Shown in pieces: positions 26,217 to 35,200 of a stretch of DNA of 64,000 nucleotides (position 1 is the stretch's first letter; the number at the start of each line of letters is the position of its first letter). The stretch covers positions 62,001-126,000 of the forward strand of contig NZ_JAUFPS010000040.1 in assembly GCF_030409315.1 (NCBI RefSeq), in the 5' to 3' direction. Source of the DNA: Mucilaginibacter flavus (GTDB taxonomy: Bacteria > Bacteroidota > Bacteroidia > Sphingobacteriales > Sphingobacteriaceae). The notes beneath the pieces are model-generated. The model saw only the letters and a program-made list of their open reading frames with translations, was not told where the DNA came from and searched no databases. The position numbers and the translations under genes are program-made.

Positions 26217-28019
26217 ATGAAAAAGATATTTTTATTCGCAACCATATTGGTCTTAACAGCTGCTACATCCTGTAAAAAGTATTTAGACCAGGTACCTAAC
26301 GATAGGTTATCATTAGATGAAACCTTTAACAGCCGCACCAGTGCCGAAAAGTTTTTGGCCAACGTTTACAGCTATATTCCAGATGAATTTGGGCAGCGTA
26401 ACCCAGGCGGTCCGCGCAACGCCGGCTTATGGACCGGCGGAAGTGACGAGGCCGACTATGACTGGAGCTTTGTACAATCAAACAACGTAAACATTGGCAA
26501 CTGGGATGCAAACTCGGGCTTTGTATCTGATTACTGGACCAATTTTTATAAAGGCATTCGTTCTGCCAGTTTCTTTATTGCCAATGTTGATAAAGTACAG
26601 GATATGACGCCACAACTTAAAGTACAATACAAGGCCGAAGCACAAGCCATACGTGCCATGTATTACTATTATTTGATGCGTATTTACGGGCCTGTTGTAC
26701 TACTGGGGGATGTAGCGATAGCGCCCGACGCATCTTTTGCCGACGTGCAGCTACCCCGCAGCTCATTTGATGAGTGTACTAACTATGTTGCTACCGAATT
26801 AAAAACCGCTTCTGATAATTTACCCATAGTACCATCAAACGATAGCAATTATGGCCGTATCACCAAAGGCATAGCGCTTGCTTTTAGGGCCATGGCGTAT
26901 TTGATGGACGCAAGTCCGCTTTATAACGGTAACACAGATGAATCTGCTTTAAAAAACTCCGACGGCAAGCAACTCATCAGTCAAACCGCCGATGTAGGCA
27001 AATGGAAAACCGCCGCTGATGCTTATAAAGATTTCATTACCCAGTTTGTTCCGGGCACATATGATCTGTTCCGCAAAAACGATGCATCGGGTAACTATGA
27101 TCCGTACCTGTCATGCCGTGATATCTGGTTAACAGATTGGAACAAGGAAGTAATCCTGGCCCGCGCCAATAATTCTTTAAACTCACGTCAATACGAAATG
27201 ACACCATACCATAATGGTTATGCGTCTGAAGTGCGTGGTTCTGGCGGTTTGGGTGCTACTCAAAACATGGTTGATGCTTTTTTTACAGCCAACGGTAAAA
27301 GTATAGATGATCCAACTTCGGGCTATATTAAAACCGGCAACTCTACTACCGATACCAAATATACCAAAGCAGGTATCTATAACCAATGGGTAAATCGCGA
27401 GCCTCGTTTTTATGTAGATATTACCTACAACGGCAGTATTTGGCTGGATACCAACACAGGCCTCATCACTACACAACTTTATAACCATGGCAACTCTGGT
27501 AAAGCAACCGGTGGTAACGATTATTCGCCTACCGGTTATATTGTACGTAAAATGCAGGGCCTTGGAAACTGGAATGTTGGCGGCCGTACTTTAATGCTGC
27601 TACGCCTGGCTAATATTTATATGGATTATGTGGAGGCCCTTAATGAGGCTGCTCCCGGCGATCCGGATATTTTGAAATATTTAAACCTCATTCGCGACAG
27701 GGCCGGCGTGCCGGTTTATGGCTCAACAGATTTGCCTATCCCTGCCGGCCAGGATGCCATGCGTACCGCTATCCGCAAGGAGCGCCGCGTTGAACTGGCG
27801 TTTGAAAACGTAAGGTTCTTTGACGTTCGCCGCTGGAAAATTGCCGAACAAACCGATAACGGCCCCATCTACGGCTTAAATATCAACGCCGATTTACCCG
27901 ACTTTTTAAACGTTGTTCCGTTTGAAACCAGGGTATTCAGCAAAAGGCACTACTTTTTCCCAATCCCTCAAAAAGATGTGGATACCGATAAAAAGTTAGT
28001 CCAAAACCCAGGCTGGTAA
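26217..28019 (+). CDS. SusD/RagB-family outer-membrane glycan-binding lipoprotein
   Basis: A 600-residue lipoprotein: leader MKKIFLFATILVLTAATSC with the lipobox Cys at residue 19, so it is surface-anchored. The N-terminal region has the usual YLDQVPNDRLSLDETF and the TPR-like helices carry AEAQAIRAMYYYYLMRIYG. The C-terminal motif LNLIRDRAGVPVYG and IRKERRVELAFENVRFFDVR is diagnostic for SusD. It forms the hinged lid on SusC and captures glycan. It is directly downstream of SusC. A terminator-like hairpin separates it from the GH76 gene, which may set a lower level for the enzyme. Confidence 0.96.
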   Translation: MKKIFLFATILVLTAATSCKKYLDQVPNDRLSLDETFNSRTSAEKFLANVYSYIPDEFGQRNPGGPRNAGLWTGGSDEADYDWSFVQSNNVNIGNWDANSGFVSDYWTNFYKGIRSASFFIANVDKVQDMTPQLKVQYKAEAQAIRAMYYYYLMRIYGPVVLLGDVAIAPDASFADVQLPRSSFDECTNYVATELKTASDNLPIVPSNDSNYGRITKGIALAFRAMAYLMDASPLYNGNTDESALKNSDGKQLISQTADVGKWKTAADAYKDFITQFVPGTYDLFRKNDASGNYDPYLSCRDIWLTDWNKEVILARANNSLNSRQYEMTPYHNGYASEVRGSGGLGATQNMVDAFFTANGKSIDDPTSGYIKTGNSTTDTKYTKAGIYNQWVNREPRFYVDITYNGSIWLDTNTGLITTQLYNHGNSGKATGGNDYSPTGYIVRKMQGLGNWNVGGRTLMLLRLANIYMDYVEALNEAAPGDPDILKYLNLIRDRAGVPVYGSTDLPIPAGQDAMRTAIRKERRVELAFENVRFFDVRRWKIAEQTDNGPIYGLNINADLPDFLNVVPFETRVFSKRHYFFPIPQKDVDTDKKLVQNPGW

Positions 28020-28033
28020 TTCGGCCTTATCAC

Positions 28034-28067
28034 AACAGCGGCAGGAGGTTTCCTGCTGCTGTTTTTT
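28034..28067 (+). terminator. Hairpin between susD and the GH76 gene (terminator or attenuator)
   Basis: AACAGCGGCAGGA (28034-28046) pairs with TCCTGCTGCTGTT (28051-28063) with one G-T pair and a four-base loop, followed by further Ts. It lies 15 bases after the susD stop and 53 bases before the GH76 start, so read-through may control GH76 expression. Confidence 0.85.
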
Positions 28068-28119
28068 AATCAATGCCAATACTACCATTGGGATAATGTT
28101 TCATTTCAAAACATCTGCT

Positions 28120-29244
28120 ATGAAAAAATCATCTTGTTTTTTAGTACTGAGTATGTTTATCGCGTTGGTAAGCTGCGGCAAAAGTAGCAGCACTACCCCC
28201 ACTCCCGACAAAACATCGGTAGTAAAACCCGTTAACCAAAACTTTACCGCCGGCGATGCCGACCTGGCTTACACCGCCTTTAACAATTACTTTTATAACC
28301 CCACCGCCAAACTGTATTACAGCACCACCAAAAAGGATGGCGTGGCCGCCATATGGACCCAGGCTATTTACTGGGATATGGCCATGAACGTTTATCAGCG
28401 CACCAAATCATCGTCGCAATTAAACATGATTGGCGATATTTACCAAGGTAACTATAACCAGTACGATGGTTATAAATGGAACAACACTGCCGTTTGGTTT
28501 ATTTATGACGATATGATGTGGTGGGTAATGGCCCTGGCCCGTGCCAACCAGGTTACCGGCAATGCCGTTTACCTTCAAAAAGCCAAAGACGGTTTCGCCC
28601 ACGTATGGGCAGGATCATATGACCCGGTTAACGGGGGCATGTTTTGGGATTTTCAGCACAGTGGCAAAAACTCATGCATCAACTACCCTACTGTTATTGC
28701 AGCCATGCGTTTGTACACCATAACCGGCGATACCAGCTACTTTAATAAAGCTAAATCAATTTACGCCTGGAGCAAAACCAATTTAGCAGATGCATCGGGC
28801 AAAATCAATGATAATAAAATAGGTAACAACCCTCCCGGCGGGCAGGATTATACCTACAACTCCGGCACTGCCATCGGCGCGGCAATGGCCTTATATAAGG
28901 CGACAAGTGATACAACCTATTTAAACGATGCCAAGCTGTATGCCGACTATGTAAAAAACAACCTTTGCACCAGCAGCATTTTACCTGCCGAAGGTGACTT
29001 TAATGAGCAGGGGGTACTCAAGGCCATTTTTGCCCAGTACATTATGCAGCTGATACAGGACGGCGGCCAAAGCCAGTACCTAACCTGGATACAAAACAAT
29101 GTAAACACCGGCTGGATAAACAGAGACGCGACACGCAACCTTACCTATCGTAATTACGCGGTTAGCTGCCCCACCGGCGATATCCAATCATACGAGGCCA
29201 GCAGCATAGTAACCTTTATGCAGTTATGCCCTCCATCAAACTAA
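28120..29244 (+). CDS. Glycoside hydrolase family 76 lipoprotein (alpha-mannanase type)
   Basis: A 374-residue lipoprotein. I use the ATG at 28120 rather than the one at 28096 because it gives a compact leader MKKSSCFLVLSMFIALVSC with the lipobox Cys at residue 19. The catalytic motif of GH76, two adjacent Asp in IYDDMMWW, is Asp130-Asp131. Repeated helix-pair motifs of an (alpha/alpha) barrel follow (VWAGSYDPVNGGMFW, YTYNSGTAIGAAMALY). GH76 enzymes are endo-alpha-1,6-mannanases acting on yeast-type mannan backbones. With SusC, SusD and the ECF/FecR pair upstream, this is the locus's only glycosidase in the window, so side chains must be removed by enzymes elsewhere or the substrate is simple. 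Confidence 0.92.
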   Translation: MKKSSCFLVLSMFIALVSCGKSSSTTPTPDKTSVVKPVNQNFTAGDADLAYTAFNNYFYNPTAKLYYSTTKKDGVAAIWTQAIYWDMAMNVYQRTKSSSQLNMIGDIYQGNYNQYDGYKWNNTAVWFIYDDMMWWVMALARANQVTGNAVYLQKAKDGFAHVWAGSYDPVNGGMFWDFQHSGKNSCINYPTVIAAMRLYTITGDTSYFNKAKSIYAWSKTNLADASGKINDNKIGNNPPGGQDYTYNSGTAIGAAMALYKATSDTTYLNDAKLYADYVKNNLCTSSILPAEGDFNEQGVLKAIFAQYIMQLIQDGGQSQYLTWIQNNVNTGWINRDATRNLTYRNYAVSCPTGDIQSYEASSIVTFMQLCPPSN

Positions 29245-29267
29245 AATACCCTACTTGTACCTATGAT

Positions 29268-29301
29268 AAAGCCTGTTGTTGTAATGATGGCAGGCTTTTT
29301 T
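29268..29301 (+). terminator. Intrinsic terminator of the GH76 gene
   Basis: AAAGCCTG (29268-29275) pairs with CAGGCTTT (29291-29298) across a 15-base loop, followed by Ts, 23 bases after the stop. It closes the polysaccharide utilisation locus. Confidence 0.85.
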
Positions 29302-29304
29302 AGT

Positions 29305-30366
29305 TTAATAGTATGTGATTTTTTGTAATATATCAGTTTGTAATACACCATTTAAAAGCTGTCTGGTTTCAATCAGGTTATCTTTGTCGTCATAAACAAA
29401 AATCTTTTCGTATTGAATTGGCAACACCGTTATCAAGCTTGTACCCCAAACAATGTTGTGTTTATAAAACTTATTCCTGGCATTGGTTTTTACGGTTATA
29501 CGGTTTAGATGTTTTGCATCAAACTCATAGTTTACGAGTTGATATAAAGTGTCCTGCTTAACCAAGACTGTGCGCAATCTATTATTGGCATCGTAAGTAT
29601 AACTGGCGTTAATTTCAACTCCGGGTTTTGAAGAATCTGAATATGTTTCAGCAACAAGCGTTTTCCCATCGTACACATAACGATCAAAACCAGAGGGTTC
29701 AATTACATTATTGCGCACATATAATTCTCTTCTTTCAAGCGGCAAATGCATTGCATTATAAGTAAATTCAACCAAGCTATAAAAACCAGGGCTGTAAGGG
29801 TTCCTGATTTCTGCCTGAATCATATCAATATCTTTGTATCTATAGATTTTATATTGCGATGTTTTACCGTTTACAAACTGCAATCTTTTTAAAAGATTCC
29901 CTCTCTCATTATATAAAAACCGGGTGCTATCCCAACCTAAAACCTCTCCCTTGAAATTGAGATCAATATTTTTAAAAAATAACATTTTCCCTTTAGCATC
30001 ATAAACACTATGATCAACAGTCACATTCTTCCTGCCAGTTAACTCTTTACTTTGCCATTCCCGGGTTAACGAATCTGCAGATATTTTATAGGTGACTACA
30101 TTGGTTCTCTTTCCACCATAATACCTGACATAAGTTGCCAGGTTACCAGCAAGGTCATAATTTTCTACCGACATCGTATCTTTGAAATTCCTGGCTTCGA
30201 TATTAAAGTCCCTGAAATATACGATTTGCTTAATGTGGGTTCCTGGCTTGTTTTTCAGATATATCGCAATATCATATGGTCGCGGTTCAACAGAAACATC
30301 CAATGCTGATTGCCCGTAACACAAGCCGCAACACAATATTAAAAAAGATATAATAAGGTATTTCAT
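29305..30366 (-). CDS. Secreted YD/RHS-like repeat protein of unknown function
   Basis: A 353-residue protein with a clean signal peptide from the ATG at 30364-30366 (MKYLIISFLILCCGLCYGQ). An upstream in-frame ATG at 30406-30408 would add 14 residues before the leader and is unlikely. The mature part contains degenerate repeats of the type YDxxGxLxxxxxF: YDAKGKMLFFKNID, YNERGNLLKRLQF, YDANNRLRTVLVKQD and YDDKDNLIETRQL. These resemble the YD strands of RHS proteins and of Bacteroidetes toxin_MORN/YD-type envelope proteins, but there is no toxin domain. The location is periplasm or outside. The function is unknown. The gene is convergent with GH76 and downstream of ompA behind that gene's terminator. 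Confidence 0.65.
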   Translation of the reverse strand: MKYLIISFLILCCGLCYGQSALDVSVEPRPYDIAIYLKNKPGTHIKQIVYFRDFNIEARNFKDTMSVENYDLAGNLATYVRYYGGKRTNVVTYKISADSLTREWQSKELTGRKNVTVDHSVYDAKGKMLFFKNIDLNFKGEVLGWDSTRFLYNERGNLLKRLQFVNGKTSQYKIYRYKDIDMIQAEIRNPYSPGFYSLVEFTYNAMHLPLERRELYVRNNVIEPSGFDRYVYDGKTLVAETYSDSSKPGVEINASYTYDANNRLRTVLVKQDTLYQLVNYEFDAKHLNRITVKTNARNKFYKHNIVWGTSLITVLPIQYEKIFVYDDKDNLIETRQLLNGVLQTDILQKITYY

Positions 30367-30464
30367 TATATGACCACATCTATTTAAATACCGTAAAGTT
30401 ACGATCAATCGGTATCCCTTTAAACATTATTTCGATAAACCTAAATTACCTTTCTATAAACACA

Positions 30465-30494
30465 AAAAGCCTCCCGAAACACCGGGAGGCTTTT
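30465..30494 (-). terminator. Intrinsic terminator of the ompA-like gene
   Basis: A perfect 12-base stem, AAAAGCCTCCCG (30465-30476) with CGGGAGGCTTTT (30483-30494), around six bases, 29 bases after the OmpA-like stop on the minus strand and followed there by a T run. Confidence 0.92.
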
Positions 30495-30522
30495 ACTACA
30501 CTGTATTACAGCTTAGCAATTA

Positions 30523-31899
30523 TTAATATAATGTGAACTCAACCCTGCGGTTAGCCTGACGGCCTGCTGCGGTTTTGTTGGTTGCAATTGGCTGTGTTTG
30601 GCCATAACCTGTTGCTTCAATACGTGATGCATTTGCACCTTTGCTTACCAGGTATGATTTGATTGACTCGGCACGATCTTTTGATAAACGCATGTTCAAT
30701 TCGCTTGAACCGGTATTATCTGTATGGCCTGCCAATTTAAGGCTGAAGTTTTTATCAACCAATAATTGGGCAACCCTATCAAGGCTTGGCAATGAGTGAT
30801 CGCGGATGGTTGATTTACCTAAATCAAATTCCAGGTTTTTAATAGCGTCTTTAACCACTTTCCTGTCTTCTTCGGTTACATAAATAACCGGTTTAGCAAG
30901 CGGACAGCCAGAACCATCTACCTTGGTACCGGCAGGTGTATTAGGGCATTTGTCGTTTACATCTACAACGCCATCGCCGTCGCTATCAGTAGTTAATTTG
31001 GCAAGATTAGCGTTAGTAGTGTTCAGGTCATTTCTTAACTCATCGTTTTTAGCTTTCTCTGCATCAATTTCTCTCTGCAAAGCGGTTTTAGTTTGTTCGT
31101 TTTCCCATAAGTATTCGGTACGCATTGATGATACCGGGTTATGAGTTGCCATTTGCGGCTTTTTGCTGCTACCCAAGGCAAATTCTAAACCAATGTGGGC
31201 ATATGAAAACCTATCGTTAGATGTTCCGTATTTGTAACCGTCAAAATTATCAGAGTTAACAAAATTAACCTGGTAACCTAAATCGAGGTTGATACCCGGT
31301 GCCAGATCAAATTTAAAACCTAAACCAATTGGGATAAATACTTCATTGATTGATCCGTTACCTGTAGTTTTATAATTGGAGGTTTGGCCTGCCGCATTAG
31401 TAATTTTAGGTGTATAGTTCATTGTACCTGCACCCAATGTTAAATACGGTTGAATAAACGGCTTGTCATGGCGCCAGTTAATGTTGGCTAATGTAATGTT
31501 GGCACTTAAACTTGCCGACCAGTTGATGTTGGTTTCATAACTGGTGTAAGGCGATGCGCCTAAATTGTCGGGCTGACTGTTTGTACCTTTAACTTTGCCA
31601 CGCAGGAAATCGGCCTGTAAACCAAAGGATGGCAAAATTTGCTTTTTAATGTAAGCGCCATAACCTATTGCTTCTTGCGGGTGAGAAAAATCTTGTCTGT
31701 TGTTGCTTCCAAAAATGGTAAACGGCGTTAATAAACCACCATTTACACCTACCGACCATGTGCGCAGCTGACCGCCACCCGAAAATGGTTTTACATAGTC
31801 TTTTGCTGCTGCCGAGGTATCAGGAGTTTGTGCGAATAATTTACTACCTACCATTAATCCGCTAAGGAGCATGGTGGCTTTTTTTAAATTTGTTTTCAT
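30523..31899 (-). CDS. OmpA-family outer membrane protein
   Basis: A 458-residue protein: signal peptide (1-24), then an N-terminal beta-barrel (about 45-255) typical of Bacteroidetes OmpA-like proteins. A short coiled-coil segment follows (about 270-300, EIDAEKAKNDELRNDLNTT), then a calcium-binding thrombospondin-3-type stretch DSDGDGVVDVNDKCPNTPAG. The C-terminal OmpA domain (about 345-458) contains LAGHTDNTGSSELNMRLSKD and ANRRVEFTLY, which bind peptidoglycan. It anchors the outer membrane to the wall and is probably abundant. It has its own strong terminator and is divergent from the giant hybrid kinase. Confidence 0.95.
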   Translation of the reverse strand: MKTNLKKATMLLSGLMVGSKLFAQTPDTSAAAKDYVKPFSGGGQLRTWSVGVNGGLLTPFTIFGSNNRQDFSHPQEAIGYGAYIKKQILPSFGLQADFLRGKVKGTNSQPDNLGASPYTSYETNINWSASLSANITLANINWRHDKPFIQPYLTLGAGTMNYTPKITNAAGQTSNYKTTGNGSINEVFIPIGLGFKFDLAPGINLDLGYQVNFVNSDNFDGYKYGTSNDRFSYAHIGLEFALGSSKKPQMATHNPVSSMRTEYLWENEQTKTALQREIDAEKAKNDELRNDLNTTNANLAKLTTDSDGDGVVDVNDKCPNTPAGTKVDGSGCPLAKPVIYVTEEDRKVVKDAIKNLEFDLGKSTIRDHSLPSLDRVAQLLVDKNFSLKLAGHTDNTGSSELNMRLSKDRAESIKSYLVSKGANASRIEATGYGQTQPIATNKTAAGRQANRRVEFTLY

Positions 31900-32057
31900 A
31901 TTATTATTTTAATTATTAGGCAAGCTCTGAAGCAAACCATAACTACATTTGCAATAGTAATGCCTTTGATAACGCCTACTCAGAGCCTAAAGCTATAATT
32001 GGTTCATAAACAGCAACCAATCAAAGGGTTGAATTATGCCACTAAGGCGGTTTATAC

Positions 32058-32104
32058 TTTTTGACCAAATAACAAATTGGGTCAAAAACAGTACAATATT
32101 GTAC
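32058..32104. promoter_or_regulatory. Two adjacent inverted repeats in the ompA/hybrid-kinase divergent region
   Basis: TTTTTGACC (32058-32066) is the exact reverse complement of GGTCAAAAA (32080-32088). Two bases later is the perfect 14-base palindrome GTACAATATTGTAC (32091-32104). Both lie in the 353-base gap (31900-32252) between the OmpA-like gene (minus) and the Reg_prop hybrid kinase (plus), about 150 bases before the kinase start. They look like binding sites of dimeric regulators; neither has a T-run typical of a terminator. Nothing else is recognised in this gap. Confidence 0.55.
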
Positions 32105-32252
32105 GCTTGTTAATACTAAATTTTATTTTTTACGCCGATATAATTAAACGTTTAAGTAACTAATTGTTAATATTACCGTATACCATGGTATATATAAACC
32201 CCTGTTTCCAACAGCCTTTACCTTGGTAGCAGTAATAAATAAATCACGCTGA

Positions 32253-35200
32253 ATGTTTAAGTGCTATAATAGCTGTAAAGCCATTTTTCATAGTTTACTT
32301 TGGAGTTGCCTTTTGGTACCTCTTAGCAGCTATGCGCAAAATGAAAGCCTTAAATTTTTACATGTTGGTACGGCCGAAGGGTTATCACAAATTAATGTTA
32401 ACTGCATTTTTCAGGATAGCCGGGGATTTATGTGGATAGCCACCCGTAACGGTTTAAACAGCTACGATGGCTATAAATTTACCACCTACCATTACGATTC
32501 AAAAGACAGTACTTCCCTAAGCAATAACATGGTTACTGATATTGCCGAAGATACCAACGGCAACATGTGGCTATCAACCCAGGGCGGCTTAAACATGTAC
32601 CAGCGCAGTACGGGCAGGTTTGTTAGATACTTACATGACGATAGTAAGCCCAAAAGCCTTGTTGACAATTTGATAAACAGGTTATTTTTTGAAAATGGTA
32701 TACTGTGGATAGGTACCCAAAACGGTGGTATCGATCGTTACGATTTAAAAAAAGGCACGTTTGAGCACCATAAGCATTTGGCCAGCGATACTAATAGCTT
32801 AAGCGACAATAACGTGCGCACGGTTTATATAGACACATACCACAATCTTTGGGTTGGCACAGGTGGCGGCGGGTTAAACTTATATAACCGCAAAACAAAC
32901 ACCTTTACCCACTATCCGTATTACGATGCTGCTACCAAAACCGTAACCGGCAAAAACATAGTATCTATTTTTGAGGACAACTCAAAACAGCTATGGTTGG
33001 GTAGCCAGGGCGATGGCTTGTTTTTGTTTAATAGAGGCACCAAAACTTTTAAACAATTTTTGCACGATAAAAACGCTCCCGGCAGTATATCTGCAAATAC
33101 CGTATATGCTTTAAATACCGACGACCAGGGCAATTTATGGGTAGGCACCGAAAATGGTGGCTTGTGCGTACAGGAAAAACAGACCGGAAAATTTAGCGTT
33201 TACCAACATGACGAGATTGACAATAATAGCATAAACGGCAATTCGGTATATGGTATTTGCCGGGATAGGTACGGCAATATGTGGGTGGGCGCGTTTGGCG
33301 GCGGTATTAACCTATCTAAAAAATCGACAGCCAGCTTTGGCCTGTACAGGCACAACAGCAAGCCCGAAAGTTTATCAAATAACTATGTACTTGATTTTGC
33401 CGAGGATAAAGAAAACCAGATTTGGATAGGTACCGATGGTGGCGGCTTAAACAAGTTTGACCCTGTAAATAAAACCTTTAAAGCCTACAAGCAACAACCA
33501 GATGGTAAAAACGGGATAACCGGCAATTATGTACTTACCGTAAAACCTCACAGCGACGGCAAGTTATGGATAGGTACCTGGGGCGATGGCTTAAGCGTTT
33601 TTGACCCTAAAACCAATATTTTCACCAATTATAAGCATGATGCTGCCAAACCCAATGGTATAGGCGGCAATAACATATATTACCTGTTGCATACCAGCGA
33701 TAAAAAGACCTGGTTAAGTACTTTTAACGACGGTTTAGATTGTTACGATCCAAACACCAGGGTGTTTAAACATTACAGGTTTAATGCAAGCGATAACAAA
33801 AGCATTAGCAGCGATAGGCCTTATGTAATGTATGAAGATAAGATACACCGCTTATGGGTTGGCACCTCAGATGGTGGCTTAAATTTGTTTGAACCTAAAA
33901 CCGGCACTTTTAAACGCTACACACATAGCGAAAAAATAAACAGCATCAGCAACAATGGTGTAACCGATATTTTTGAGGATGGTAACGGCAAACTATGGTT
34001 GGCAACGCTATCTGGCCTTGATATACTTGACCCCGAAACCGGACACTTTGAAATTTTCACCAAAAAGGATGGCTTACCCAGCGATATTATTTATGCCCTG
34101 CGGCAGGATGATCATGGTAAACTATGGGTTAGCAGTAACGGCGGTATCTCGAAATTTGACACGGCCACTAAAACTTTTTTTAACTACACCGTTGAAGACG
34201 GCTTACAGGGTGATGAATATAAACCCCATTCGGCCTTAAATGCAAGCGACAAAAAGATCTATTTTGGTGGTATAAACGGGTTTAATGTTTTTGATCCGGA
34301 TAAAGTATTGCGGCAGGATGGCTTTGCACCGCTGGTTATCACTTCTTTTCAGCTGTTTAATAAACCTTTGGCTATTGCTACCAGCGCTAATGATCCATCG
34401 CCATTAAAAAACAACATTACCGATACGCGTAACCTTACCTTATCCTACAAGCAATCGGTATTTTCTTTTGAATTTGCAGCGCTTGATTATTCATCGGTCG
34501 ACAGAAAACAATACGCCTATTATTTAGATGGCTTCGATACCGAGTGGAATTACATTGGCAGCCATAATTCAGCTTCCTATACCAACCTATCGCCGGGCAC
34601 CTACCACGTAAAATTAAAATACCGTAACAGCCAGGGCTTATGGTCGCCGGTAGCTACGCCATTAACCATAACTATTGTGCCGCCATTCTGGCTCACCTGG
34701 TGGTTTGATGTATTGACCTTTTTGGCAATTGTAGGTGCTATTTACGGCCTTTTTAAATACAGGATGCGTACCATAAGGCTGCAAAAAGAAAATCTGGAAA
34801 AATTGGTAAAGGAACGCACCGAGAATATAACGCAGCTCACGATAGAAGAAAGAAGATCGCGCGAGGCTGCAGAAAAAGCCCGCGAAGAAGCCGAAAATGC
34901 CAACAAGGCCAAAAGTATATTCCTGGCTACCATGAGCCATGAAATACGCACCCCTATGAACGGCGTTATTGGTATGGCCACGCTTTTAACCAATACCGAA
35001 CTTACTGCCGAACAAGCCGAGTATACCGAAACCATCAAACAATCGGGTGATGCCCTTTTAACCGTAATTAACGATATTCTTGATTTTTCGAAGATAGAGT
35101 CGGGCAATATGGAGTTAGAGGAGCACGATTTTAACCTAAGGGATTGTGTAGAAAGCGTATTAGACCTTTTTGCCGATAAGGCCTCTCAACTCAAAATAGA

